From positions 226,592,099 to 226,656,098 of the forward strand of contig OZ018317.1 of the NCBI GenBank assembly GCA_963969495.1: a DNA stretch of 64,000 bases, written 5' to 3'. Under the pieces are notes generated by a model that was not told the DNA's origin, ran no database searches, and saw only the letters and a list, made by a program, of their open reading frames with translations. Numbering within the stretch: the stretch's first letter is position 1; each line of letters begins with the position of its first letter. Source of the stretch: Ceratothoa steindachneri (Eukaryota; Arthropoda; Malacostraca; Isopoda; Cymothoidae). This document shows positions 10,099 through 21,131 of the stretch, piece after piece. Position numbers and translations under genes: made by a program.

Positions 10099-12531
10099 CA
10101 CTGTCTAACAAAATTCAACTTTTTGTTGACTACAAAGATTAGAATAACACTTTTTAATGTAGTTTTATATATAGATTTAAAAAATGGAAGTCATTTTTAT
10201 CGAAATGACTCGTTTTTTGTAGGTTGCTAATTACTATTTTTGTCAAATTTTGAAGATTTTAACGAATTTCATTTTTTTATTTCTTATTTTTAGGTTATTT
10301 AACTAAATATAATTTTAAATAAAAGCAACAATTTTAATGAAAATGCCAAGAGGACAGTGTAAACATAGCCCAGATAAATTTTGTTACATATGTGGTTCAG
10401 TAACATTTAAAAAAAATCAAAGAAAATTTTATTCTCTAGTGAAAAAGCTATATAATTTGTATTTTGGAAGTAAAATTGGCGACCAAGATAAACCATGGGC
10501 ACCACATATCTGTTGCACGACATGCTTTAATTCATTCTCAAAATGGTCTAAAGGAAAAATAAAAAGCCTTCAACTTGGTGTTCCAATGGCATGGCGAGAT
10601 TCCCAAGATCATGCCACTGACTGTTATTACTGTTTGGTAGACATACAAAGTAAGTAATTGTTTATCGTCCACTGTACCTATATTTTGAAGTAGTATACTG
10701 TAATATTATTTTTAAAAATATAAAATTAATAAAGTTTACAACCACTTTATTGCAATCACACATATGTACATAACTTTAAATTTTATGGATATAATTTTCA
10801 TACTTTTTGGTAAAACAACGAAGTGCGCTTCAGCTGTGGTATATCACAACCTTAGATCTGCTATTCGGCCTATACCTCACTCAAAAGACATTCCAGTACC
10901 TAAAGAACCTGCAGAAATTGTTTTGTCTAACTCTAATGAATTAGATATGGAATCATGTGAACCAGAAACTGAAATTTATGTTTCTGAAACTGTTGATAGT
11001 ACTCCAAAACCTTTTTCATAACTTGACCTACATGATCTTGTAAGAGATCTAAACTTAACAAAACAACAGAGTGAATTACTGGCCTCGAGAGTGAAAGAAA
11101 GAAATTTAGTAGCAGAAGATGTTTGAATTACTAGGTTTCGCATTCAATCAAACAATTTACAAGACAAATGTTCATTTGTAAACAATTTATGCAACTGTAA
11201 TAATATTCCACGTCTCTTTGAAGAATTAGATATTATACATTATGAATCCAGTCAATAGAGAATTTTCATTGACTCTTCTTTATATAGTAGTAAAGCTGTG
11301 GCTTCTGAATAATGAAAATAAACTACCATCAAAACCAATAGCTCACTCTGTTGTTTTGAAAGAAGCTTATGAGAATTTAGATTTCATTTTAAAAAGCATT
11401 AGATACAGTGAACATAATTGGTTGATTTGTGCTGACCTTAAGGTAGTAGCCCTTTTAAATGGCTTGCAGTCAGGCTAGACAAAATCCATGTGTTTTTTGT
11501 GCCAGTGGGACAGTAGAGCTCGGGGAGAACATTACATACGCTCAGAATGGCCTTTAAGAAAAGAGACAAAAATAAGTTGTCATAATATCATACGTGAACC
11601 ATTGGTTCCTAAGGATAACATAATTTGTCCACCACTTCACATAAAATTAGGTTTAATGAAACAATTTGTGAAAGCCTTAAAGCATGACCAGCCATCCTTC
11701 TTATATTTTAAAACAAAATTTCATAAGATTAGTGATGCTAAAATTAAAGAAGGAATCTTTGTTGAGCATCAGATTCGGCAACTTATGGTAGATAGTGAGT
11801 TTGAAGCAAAATTGAGCAAGCCAGAATTTGAGGCCTGGCATAGTTTCAAAGGCGTATGTAATGGTCTCCTTAGAAGGAACAAATCAGAAAACTACCACAT
11901 TCTTGTTCAGAATTTGATTTGGTCTTATAATGAGTTGCGATGTAGTATCTCACTAAAGGTGCATTTTTTGCATTCTCATCTGTCTTTCTTTCCAGAGAAT
12001 CCTGCAGACGTCAGCGATGAGCATGGTGAAAGATTCCATCAAGATATTGCTACTATAAAAAATCGTTATAAAGGAACATGGAGTCCTGTAATGCTTGCTG
12101 AATTCTGCTGGACCCTTCACAGAGACAGACAAGATGTTGTATATAAAAAGAAGCCTAAATATTCTAAAAATATATGACTATTGTAGAGATTTCAGCAATT
12201 TAAAAAAAATCTTAAATCTTAATTTTTTTAAATATATTTTTATAATACCACACTCTGAAATGTATTAAAAGGACTTATTAATTTCTTTTAATGAATAAGC
12301 TTTTTGTTTCCACTTATCTTTGTACTTTTTCTCAAATAAAATAAAAATAATAACAAATATTTCATACCTCTATATACTGAATAATCCAATATTAATAAAA
12401 AATGAAATGTGAAGATTACAAAAAACTGAAGTCATTTCATGAAAAGTAAAGGTCATTTTCGTAATCTACGCAAAAAACTACAATAGAAAATTACTTTCTC
12501 ATTTCTGTAGCAAAATCATTGTTGGACAGTG
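10099..12531 (+). mobile_element. DNA transposon of unassigned family, copy X1
   Basis: Left end CACTGTCTAACAAAATTC and right end (reverse complement) CACTGTCCAACAATGATT form imperfect inverted ends. TTA lies directly outside both (10096-10098 and 12532-12534), a probable 3-bp target duplication. It is inserted in hAT-1. The single gene inside (10337-12177) belongs to a family also found in X2 and X3. No reverse transcriptase or known transposase signature is visible. The class (DNA transposon) is inferred from the inverted ends and the target duplication. Confidence 0.65.
10337..12177 (+). pseudogene. X1 protein: Cys-rich protein of unknown function, broken
   Basis: Exon 1 (10337-10648) holds three Cys pairs, FCYICG, ICCTTC and DCYYC, suggesting a zinc-binding domain of about 100 residues, with conserved GDQDKPWAPH between them. 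A GTAAGT donor follows at 10649. Exon 2 resumes near 10830 with LRSAIRPIPH, an acidic linker, then LVRDLNLTKQQSELLASR. The large C-terminal half (11242-12177) contains WLICADLKV, CFLCQWDSR, PPLHIKLGLMKQFVKAL and DEHGERFHQDI and ends in a basic tail. There is a stop at 11476-11478 and frame changes between 11021 and 11242. Close relatives are at 26166-27070 and 41406-43100. I believe similar uncharacterised proteins are common in arthropod genomes; the function is not known to me. Confidence 0.65.
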
Positions 12532-12893
12532 TTATTGATCGATTATATGTAGTTATTAGATGAATTCCTATAACGATGTGTTTCGTTAGAGTAGCAATAG
12601 CTGTATATCATTAGGTCAAATCTAGCGTGCCAGGCATTCAAAAATGTAAGAAATAAAGCTTGATAATGTATATATTCCTAACAATACTGAAAGTCAATAT
12701 TGTACTATGTAATTCTAAATATGAAGGACTAATCATATATTTATGAAATAATGTACCAGTCTTATATAGCTATAGGATATTCATATAGCTACATTTTATA
12801 TATAAAATTTTATATGCATGCCACATATTCTCATTTAACTGAGAAAATCAATTCCAGTCAAAATAATTACACATTCCACTACAGCAGGTCTAA
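12532..12893 (+). other. hAT-1 DNA between X1 and the catalytic region
   Basis: AT-rich with stops in all frames; probably intron or eroded coding sequence of hAT-1. Confidence 0.4.
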
Positions 12894-13945
12894 ATTCTTC
12901 AGTAGACGTCATTTCAAGGCCGGCGCTAGGCAGAAATCTTATAGAAGACGAGAAAGTGACAAGAGCTCTACTGAAGAATAAACTAGACAGCACGTCTTAC
13001 TTACTTCTTACTGCAGATATTTGGTCAACTCGTCACCGTAGTTTTTTGGGCGTTATGAAATATGAAATTGAAAATGTCTTTAGAGTTAGGAGGTTATTAG
13101 CCCTCTGCTTAAAGCAGACCTATTTGTTGATGGGATTTATCTCGATTATATTAATATGTAAAATTTATGAAACAAACATTGGAATGTTATTTCCTTTTTA
13201 TCAGCTTGAGGAAGCTGCTTTTGTCCATCACAGTAGAGTATTGGCATGCTATCACTTCAAAGGAGAACATAACTACATCAAGATTGCTGAACATATGGAA
13301 AATATCATCAATGAATACGATATCCCCCTGCAGAAAATCACGAGCACCGTCACTGATAATGGCTCTAATTTTGTTAAAGCGTTGAAGGAATTTGCAGTCA
13401 CTGCTGCAAATGTGTCCACATATTCAGAAGATGGAATCCAGGTAAGTGAAGAAGATCAAGGTAAGCACGATCTGGATGATAGTTTCTTAACGTGAAGTGC
13501 CTTAGATCAGTAAGAAGACCTTTCGTCTAACCTATGCAGCTTCAGCCTACTTAAGCTTGCGCGCTGTGCTTTACGCACACTCAGTCTCGTCGCCAAAATA
13601 ATGAAAAACAGGCAATGAAAATATCTTCTTTTGCAAATATCAATCATGCTGCGAAGGGGAAATGATCAGCATTATGGAACAAAACGGTAATCCAAAATCA
13701 GCCGAGATTATCAAAACCGTCATCAACTGTTCATTAATGGTGCCTTGCATTACAAGGTGGAACGCTCTGTTTGATGCATTGTAATTACTTTTATAACACA
13801 AGGACAAATTACATCAACTCATGACGTTCCTTGAAATTCCAGTGTTCATATGTAACGAAATTGAATTTCTTGGGGAGTATGTCTCAGTTTTGGTTTCTAT
13901 TGCAGTGGCAATTGATCGCCTATAGGAAGAACAAAACTGTTTTAA
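12894..13945 (+). pseudogene. hAT-1 transposase, catalytic part
   Basis: From 12894 the frame reads ISRPALGRNLIEDEKV and LLTADIWSTRHRSFLGVM, with the first catalytic Asp in TADIW. Later comes VLACYHFKGEHNYIKIAEHM and TVTDNGSNFVKAL with the second catalytic Asp. After a break at 13495, the region 13675-13920 gives PCITRWNALFDAL and LGEYVSVLVSIAVAIDRL, typical of the segment leading to the catalytic Glu. The segment 13090-13200 is poorly conserved. Truncated at about 13945 by copy b, it resumes at 25792. Frameshifts and stops make it non-functional. Confidence 0.75.
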
Positions 13946-13964
13946 TGCTTCGTCATAATTCCCC

Positions 13965-15110
13965 AGGAGGCCCATCGTGTGTTTCTCATGCGGTATTGAA
14001 GGACATTTGATGATCAACTACCCTCGGAACTGCCAATTCCGTCCTAGTTATCTCAATCAAGTTCATCAAATTTGTGCTTCCTCGCGCGATCCCTGTCTCA
14101 AGTTAAACCGCCTCCCTCTCCGTATGCTCCTCCTTCCGCTGGCCATCAGGTGAACTTCCTGCTCGATAAGAGCTCCCCAGGAAGCTTTAAGTTTGAGATC
14201 GGATCTGTAAAGGGCTACCGAGTCTCCACCCTTGTTCGGGATACAGGCTGCACATGCATTGTGAAGTCGGACGAGCTGCTACCCTTGATCGCTCCGAACC
14301 ATAATAAGTTTGCGGTAGTACATGACTACCTTGGGCGTGCAAATCGATTCCCCATCGTGAAATGATTTATTGAATGCCCATATTATAACGGATGGGCTGA
14401 AGTACTAGCAGCCCCAATGAAGTTCTACGCTGTTCTGGTAGGACAATGCCCACATGTTACTTCAACCCCTTGTAGTTCAACCAACCTCTCACGTTCCCAG
14501 ACTAAAAAGAAAACAGAGGAACCCGCTTCCTTGAAACCCCCTGCAACTCCGAGTTTAGCGGCATTCTGAATAAGGAATTCTCTAAAGAGCAAAAGGACTT
14601 CGATTCACTCCGCCATCTTTCGAGTAAAGCTCATAATAAGATTCAGGAGTCCACCTGCGGTAAGAAAGTCGTTTCCTACGTCGCAAGGAACGACATCCTG
14701 TACCGCGCCTGCTTGGAAAGCAATAGTTCCATGGCCCATGCATTATGCATCCCTCGTTCGCAGCTACCCCTAATCTTAAAGACGGCCCATGATAGTCTTT
14801 TCTATGGCCATTTCCGCCATACTTAAACGGCTCAGAGAATCCTTAAGTATTTTTATTGGCCCGGTGTGGCATATTACATTCGTAATTATTGCCGTTCGTG
14901 TGATATTTATCAAAAGACAGCCACAAAAGGACGAGTAAGACCCGCTCCGCTGCTGAATGGATCCATCACACATGAACCTTGTGCCCGTGCGGCAATCGAC
15001 CGGATTGGCCCCATTCACCCCCTAAACCCGCTAAATGTAGTTCAAATGGATTACATTAAACAGGGCAAGGAGTATCCCTTGCCTACCGTGCCCAAGCGCT
15101 ACCGAATTCC
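13965..15110 (+). pseudogene. copy b gag-end, protease and integrase finger, core deleted
   Basis: A zinc knuckle CFSCGIEGHLMINYP (13980-14025) has Tyr at the last Cys position. The protease active-site stretch LVRDTGCTCIV follows in the 14072-14365 frame, with sequence closely matching copy a around it. Then come an integrase HHCC-like finger, YCRSCDIYQK (14880-14920; last Cys is Tyr), and IDRIGPIHP, the first integrase strand with its Asp. Directly after this the text jumps to YPLPTVPKRYRIP, which in the other copies lies downstream of integrase. The catalytic core of about 300 residues is thus deleted. Confidence 0.7.
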
Positions 15111-15139
15111 AGTCATCTGACTTAGACATTAACGCCCAG

Positions 15140-16445
15140 CTGCCCCCCCCCCGAGTCGAAGAGTTAGCTGCAGCAGTTAATGAGTCACTTTGGAGACGTG
15201 ATTTCCGAGATTCCCAGCTGTGCCGTTCAGTTCGAGCATGATATTATTTTATCTACCCAGGAGCCTATTTGTTCTAAGCTTTACTCCCTGCACATCCATT
15301 TAAGAGAGGTCTTCAATGCAGAAGTTACTAAATTTTTAAAGTTAAAGATAATAGAACCCCCTTCCCTTCATCTAATTACTGTTCCCACACTGTGTTGGTA
15401 AAGAAGTCAGACGATTCATATATAGTGTGCGTCGATTTTTGAAAACTTAATTCGGTGACCTTGTTCGATGCTTTACCTATCCCCTTGATCAACCAAAACC
15501 TCCATCTCTTTGAAGAGGCCCATTACATTATTCAAATTTGACCTATGTAAGGCTTGTTATCCAATCCCCCTTAAAAAAGGTGTAAATAGATACACGGCCT
15601 TCTCCACATACACAGGCTTAATGCAGTTCAGCCGTCTCCTGTTCGGATTGGTGACTGCCTGTAGTATTTACAATCGCATGATGATAAAAATATTGGACGG
15701 GTTGGCAAACGTGACTTTTTATTTCGATAACGTTTACTTTGTAACTCGCGAGTGGTACCATCATGTGATCGCTCTCCAGGCCCTGCTACGTTGCCCGCGC
15801 GAGAACGGAGTCACAATCGGTCTGAGCAAGTGTCATTTTGCTTAAAGGAAGATTGACTACCTTGCCTTTCCCATTGGGAATAACCGTTTGGCCCCCCAGG
15901 AGGACAAAATCCGCAGTATTGTGGAAATATCCCGCCCTTCCAATAAGAAGCAGCTGAGATCCTTCATGGGATCTACTTCTTTCTACCGCCGCTTCGTCCC
16001 ATTTAAATTCTCTCTCAAACCCTTTTTGTGACTTTTTGAAGGGAAAATTTGCTTCGCCCCTATCCTAAGGCTCCCCAACCTTAAGAAGACGTTTGGTATC
16101 AGAACCGATGCCAGTAATGAAGCGTTAAGCTGTGTTTTACTACAGTATAGCGATGATGGTGATAGTTACCTCTTCGCCTACGCGAGCTAACGGCTCGCGT
16201 AGGTGAGCATATTTTATATGGTCCATACAGAAGTTTAGAATGTGTTTATTAGGTAAAGAGTTTCTTGTAGAGACGGATCACAAGCCCCTCACATATTTGC
16301 AAAATGTAAAAAGCAACCATGGTTGCCTTATGCGCTGGAATAGATTCCTCCAGGAGTATCAAATTAAAATTAATTATATAAAAAGGAACCGAGAATTGTG
16401 TTGCGGATAGCTTGAGTAGGAACCCCTTAGAGCCTACCTATTCTA
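15140..16445 (+). pseudogene. copy b reverse transcriptase and RNase H
   Basis: Reverse transcriptase fragments include FGDVISEIPSC, MQFSRLLFGLVTACSIYNRM and the catalytic box FYFDNVYF (about 15717-15740), where the second Asp of the usual YxDD is Asn. KKQLRSFMGSTSFYRRFVP ends the thumb region. RNase H starts near 16050 with FGIRTDASNEAL (first Asp kept) and ends near 16440 in a box comparable to ADSLSRNP of copy a. Stops and frameshifts are many. RNase H is followed by about 220 bases of untranslated DNA before the LTR. Confidence 0.75.
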
Positions 16446-16663
16446 ATCTGAGATAAATTTTAGGCTTATAACTGTTATGTTTAATTATTCTTCCTCTTGT
16501 TTAAAATGTATATATTCGGACAATAATTGTCTCTGTTCACAAAGCAAGAACGATCCGGTACACCTTTGTATCGTTCAAGTCAATTAACTCGCTGTATTTT
16601 ATATTTCCCTTTTGTATTGTGTTTTATTAAATATTTTGTGCGTGTTAGTTATTCTTATTTTTT

Positions 16664-16829
16664 TGTAGCTCTAGGTCGTTATCGACCTTAAGTGATCAAC
16701 CCCCGTTTAAACTAATGTTAGTTCTTTTAGCCTTGTGTTCTTGTCGAATTCATAAATTCCTTGTGTTCATGGATACTATTTGTACGTAAATATGTCCGAG
16801 CCACCAAAGCGCCACCCGTTCAAGGTCAG
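16664..16829 (+). mobile_element. copy b 3' LTR, first part
   Basis: Starts TGTAGCTCTAGG. The last five bases, GTCAG (16825-16829), are duplicated at 24666-24670, marking the insertion site of copy a. The LTR continues at 24671. Confidence 0.6.
16825..16829 (+). repeat. target-site duplication of copy a, left
   Basis: GTCAG. The same five bases follow the other end of copy a at 24666-24670. Five bases is the usual length for Ty3/Gypsy-type integration. Confidence 0.85.
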
Positions 16830-17689
16830 TGTCGTATAATGACCCTTGGTTTTGATCACTATACTCCTTGACACCCTTTTAGTAGTGGTATGCTTAAAGG
16901 GGCGTGAGTTACTTCTATGATGAAGTAGGCTTTGTTCTAAGAGTGCTAATTCAGTAGTTTTCTTCTTAAGGAAGAGCTATTTTTAAACACATAAGGATAA
17001 GAGGAAACACCAGAATCTACCAAAATAAACATGTATTTTAAATGAAATACTTAACTATTACAAACCAACAGTTAACACATTTCTATCTTTGGCATCAAAG
17101 ATCTTTCAATGACAAAAAATAAACAAATAGGCTTCCCCTAAACATACCAATTGCCGATTAGTATTTTTTTATCGCGACTCTATTTGATTAGCGTTAAACA
17201 TTAAATTAACGTACTCTCGTCTATAAACACATATGACCTAGGTTCGTGAACAATGGTTTCTACTCTCCTTTAAAACGTGGGACGTACTAAACTTCTACTA
17301 TCGCAATAGAGATATAAATGTTATTTTTAACTTACAGGTAGGTATTAGGAATTGCCGGATGTCGCTGGAGGACTTATCTCTCGCTTTGAAGTGTTGTGGC
17401 CGCTGTTTGAATTTTCGTGGAGGGATTGCTTGTCACCTGTGACGGTGGCTGATTCTTCAACATAATTAAAGAACGGGAGCTCGTTGGGGCTGGGTTCTTC
17501 TCCTCTCACTCTTACGGAGCTTGAGATGTGAGAGTCGCTCGAGTGTGAGCTGCTTTGTTTTTCTTCAGTCGGACTTCTTTGCAGACTGAACAGGCTTCTT
17601 CGGTATGGCACCGATATAAAGCTTGACTATTTAGGTTAATACGGCCCTGAAAGGGGGGATCGATTTTCTCAATCTGATCCTATCGTTTC

Positions 17690-17905
17690 TCACGGAAATA
17701 GTCTTGTATGGCTGAAGGATCGATCTTCACGAACTAACCCTTCTTCTGGCGTATCGACTTCTAATCTTCTTGTCTGGCTGAAAGATCGATCTTCACGAAC
17801 TAATCTTTCTTCTGGCGAATCGACTTCTAATAATCTTCTTGTCTGGCCGATGGATCGATCTTCACGAACTAATCCTCCTCTGGCGTATCGACTTCTGATA
17901 ATCAT
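17690..17905 (-). repeat. three ~65-bp tandem repeats in copy a LTR
   Basis: Each unit holds GATCGATCTTCACGAACTAA. The palindrome GATCGATC occurs at about 17720, 17783 and 17852; one unit extends it to AAGATCGATCTT. The same array is in the other LTR at 24036-24251. It starts roughly 20 bp after the TATA box in the direction of transcription. Confidence 0.85.
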
Positions 17906-17926
17906 CCTTCTCTTTCTTTGCGGGGC

Positions 17927-17938
17927 TTATTTATAGGC
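17927..17938 (-). promoter_or_regulatory. TATA box, copy a 3' LTR
   Basis: Minus strand CCTATAAATAAG, identical in the 5' LTR and nearly identical to LTR-A (2569-2578). Confidence 0.6.
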
Positions 17939-18365
17939 GGATTGCCGCTCCATCTAAAGGGGGAAGTGACCAGGCCACAGAGGCAAAGGAAGGGGGGCAA
18001 ATGGTGAGTTAGCATCTGGGGAGAGCAAGAATTCCTGAGGTGGCACTGGGGTGCCCAAGTCAGCTCGCAAATAAGAGGCTCGCAACCGCACCGCTACTTG
18101 GCGTGCCTTCTGACTCGCACTGCTTTTTTTCCCATAACCACGGGTTTATGGGTATCGTAGGTAATTGAATCGTTAGAGCGTCGTTTAAGGACCTTAGGTG
18201 GTCACCTTAAAACAGATGTTAGCTCTAACTGCCCACAGCGGCGGGGAGATCTCACATGGTAAGCAGTTTCGCCGGCTACCTTTCCCACGCTTCTCCTCAT
18301 GAGGGGGGGGGGGCTTTAATGTACCTATACTCCTCCAGGATGCTTAATGTAGCCATTTCTCTACA

Positions 18366-18380
18366 TTTACTTCCTTCCTT
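18366..18380 (-). other. polypurine tract of copy a
   Basis: Minus strand AAGGAAGGAAGTAAA lies directly before the TGTAG start of the 3' LTR, the expected place of the plus-strand primer. Confidence 0.6.
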
Positions 18381-18645
18381 AAGAAAATAACGGGAGGGGG
18401 GGGGTTCCAATCCGACGCTTACAATAATATACATGGGTAACTTACGGAACATTATATTATACAATAAATTCTAGTTCACTCGGGAATGCCTCGATAACAT
18501 TTCACCTGACCTTACATTAATTTCTATATTACTGAGCCAACTTAGGATTTTTTTACCTACCACTAGAGGGTTACTCGCCCCTACTTACTTACAATTCTAC
18601 TGATTTACCCTTAACTTAGCTATAATACAATAGTTGGGCTGCTTC

Positions 18646-19089
18646 TTAATCGTCGACCGGGTTCCGACTTAACGAGTCGGCCATACAATTGTTGGACCCT
18701 TTTATATAGTGAATGGAGTACTGGTACGCCATCAAGAGTAAACTCCATCTCAGGAGTCTTCCATTCTTACTCTTATTTTTACTTAAGTATGACAACGGTT
18801 TATGGTCGCATTCCAACTTAAACTCGCGCCCTATTAGATAATATTTGAATTTACCTATGGACCATATTATGGCCAAAGCTTCGATTTCGATAGTAGCGTA
18901 GGCTTTTTCCCTACTCAACAGTTTCCTACTGACATATGCTATGGGATAGGCTGTTTCATCATCTTCGTATTGAAGCAATACTCCGCCTAACCCGTCTTGA
19001 CTAGCGACCCTGCGAAGGCCGAAGATCTTGCTGGGATTTGGTAAGCGAAGAATGGGCGCAGTTACGAGTTTTGCTTTAAGAAGCTCCAA
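18646..19089 (-). pseudogene. copy a RNase H
   Basis: A 147-residue frame: LLKAKLVTAPILRLPN, then GLRRVASQDGLGGVLLQ, AYVSRKLLSREKAYATIE, LECDHKPLSYL and MADSLSRNP. These are the boxes of Ty3/Gypsy RNase H. In the first box the usual TDAS reads RVAS, so the first catalytic Asp is lost; Glu of ATIEIEAL and Asp of ECDHKPL remain. It is out of frame with reverse transcriptase, which ends 55 bases upstream. The RT connection at 19144-19089 reads LKKTASDPVTWKP in a shifted frame. Confidence 0.85.
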
Positions 19090-19143
19090 CGGAGTTATTG
19101 CATGGGGTTTCCACGTGACAGGGTCTGACGCTGTCTTTTTTAA

Positions 19144-19971
19144 CTAATCATTTAGTGGGGCCGCAATGGAAGGGAAGTGTGGTACAAAACGCCTATAGAA
19201 CGAGGCCGCTCCCATAAACGATCGGAGTTGTTTCTTTGTTTTCGGCCGGGGCATCTTGACTATGGCGTCCACTTTTTCTTGCTGGGTAGTCAAGTGTTTT
19301 TGTTCTATTTTGAATCCCAGGTAGTCAATGGATTCGTAGGCAAAATAACACTTGGTCAGCCCGGCGGTTAGACCTTGCTCCTTTAATTTCTCCAGCAATG
19401 AGCGTAAGGCGTGTAAGTGTGACTCCCATGTACGGGTACCTACGTACACGTTGTCGAAATAAAACGACACGTCACTTAGTCCAGCGATAATTCGTCTCAT
19501 AATCCTATTATAATTGCTACCGGCTGTAAGTAGTCCGAAGGGTAGCCTGGTAAACTGTAACAGACCTCTCTCGGTCGCAAAAGCCGTCAATGTTTGGGAC
19601 TCCTTAGCGAGAGGTATTTGATAGTACGCTTTAAATAAATGGAGATTTTGATCTATTAGTGGGATGAACTCGGCGTCGAAAACGGTCACTGAATTAAATT
19701 TTCGAAAGTCCACGCACATCCGAAATGATTGATCAGGTTTCTTAACCATTACTATGGGGGAGCAATAATCGGACTTCGATGGCTCTAAAATTCCCAATTT
19801 TAGTAAATTCCGGACTTCCTTATTGAAGGCTTCTTGTAGGTGGATCGGTAAAGGATATGGTTTGCTCCGAACCACTGAATTAGTTTTTAGTATTATTTCA
19901 TAGATAAAATCCTTGGCACATCCGGGGTTTTCAGAAATGACTTCTGGGAATTCCATGAGCAAGTTCAACAT
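19144..19971 (-). pseudogene. copy a reverse transcriptase
   Basis: A 275-residue frame with all main reverse transcriptase regions: LLKLGILEPSKSDYCSPIVM, FRMCVDFRKFNSVT, FKAYYQIPLAKESQTLTAFA, LLQFTRLPFGLLTAGSNYNR, SFYFDNVYVGTRTWESHL, IDYLGFKIEQ and KKQLRSFMGAASFYRRFVP. This is Ty3/Gypsy-like. The catalytic box reads YFDN instead of YxDD; the Asn codon is at 19449-19451. It follows, rather than precedes, integrase. The segment just upstream (19990-20295, shifted frame) is a linker ending in a stop. Confidence 0.9.
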
Positions 19972-20009
19972 TTCCGCTTTTTGTTGAATCTATAAGTGGG
20001 GATTTATCT

Positions 20010-21131
20010 TTAAATCCACCCGAGGGTCTTCCGGGGTAGGTGAGAGCGAGGGAAGTTCGTATTCCTCGTCTTGTTCCACACACACGGTGTGTATGACTTG
20101 CAGGGGCTTACCCGGGTAAACGGAAACATCGGTTCTTCTTCGTCTAGAAGGGTAATATTCTTTATGCACGCGCGGCAGTGATATTTTTTTTGCATGTTTA
20201 TGTGATAGGTTCTTCGCCCTGTTGGGGTATCTATCAAGTAATCGACTGGACCCCGTGCCTCGATTACTTCGAACGGTCCCTTCCACTGGGCCCATAACTT
20301 ATTATTTTCGGTCGGGAGTAATAATAAGACTTCATCTCCTGCCTTTAATTTTCGAGCCTTTGCTTTCATATCGAAGTAGTCCCGGTATTTGGCTAAATTT
20401 TTCTCGGCGTTCTCTCGAGCTAAGCCAGAGCAGTATTCTAGGCGCTCGCGCATATCCATCACGTAGGCGTAAGACGATTTGATTTCTTGGTCGAGCTTCG
20501 CGTTGGAAAATAATTCCTTAAGAATACTCATAGGACCTCGCACATTTCTCCCGTATAATAGCTCAAAGGGCGAGAATCCCAACGTCCAATGAGGTATTTC
20601 TCGGCAGGCGAAAAGGTCTGCAGGCAGGTATCTGTGCCACTGTGTAGGGTTGTTTTGACACAACTTCTTCAATATATTTTTGAGAGTCCCGTTTAATTTC
20701 TCGCAGTTTCCGTTAGCGGATGGATGAAATGGACTCGTAAAAATTGGCTTGACTAACAGTAGTTTATTAAAATACTCCATCAATTCTGAGGTGAATTGGC
20801 GCCCTCTATCCGAAAGAATTTCTTTAGGCAGGCCTACTCGTGCAAATATTGAAATTAATGCTTCCGCGCAGGAAATAGTGTCAATCTTCCGTAGTGCCAC
20901 GGCATCTGGGAACCGGGTGGAACAATCCACTAGGGTGAGGATGTAGGAGTGTCCTCCACTTGAAGGGGGGTGAATTTGTCCCACCAAATCAATAGCCACT
21001 CGAGGGAATGGTTCCGTTATAACGGGCACCTTTTGTAAGGGTGAGGGAGGAAACGTCCTCTGGAGGGATCGTTCTGACACACGTCGCATGATCGGCAATA
21101 GGCCACAATTTCCCTGGCGGCCTGGGGCCAA
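20010..21131 (-). pseudogene. copy a integrase core and C-terminal part
   Basis: The 373-residue frame includes VAIDLVGQIHPPSSGGHSYI (first Asp), LPKEILSDRGRQFTSELM (second Asp) and HPSANGNCEKLNGTLKNILK (Glu), so the DDE triad is intact. HWTLGFSPFELLYGRNVRGP and LKAGDEVLLLLPTENNKLWA are typical of the region after the core. The zinc finger is in the upstream frame; a shift near 21040 separates them. After LDEEEPMF the proper frame moves again at about 20120. Confidence 0.9.

Larger units (their letters stand above)
16830..18365 (-). mobile_element. copy a 3' LTR
   Basis: Minus strand TGTAGAG...TACGACA, 1536 bp. It matches 23186-24665 throughout. It carries three ~65-bp tandem repeats (17690-17905), a TATA box at 17927-17938 and a ~60-bp insertion near 18061-18122 absent from the other LTR. 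Frames across the tandem repeats and neighbouring sequence (17345-17611, 17690-17905) occur in both LTRs but look non-coding. Confidence 0.9.

Noticed and set aside
17345..17611. 88-residue minus frame in the LTR, also at 23691-23957
   Set aside because: It is kept in both LTRs only because they are copies of each other. No family similarity; an LTR leader frame cannot be excluded but is not supported.
17690..17905. 71-residue minus frame with repeated VREDRSFSQTRRLEVD-like units, also at 24036-24251
   Set aside because: It is a translation of the LTR tandem array. Both LTRs have it, frames are short, and the array lies in the untranslated leader.
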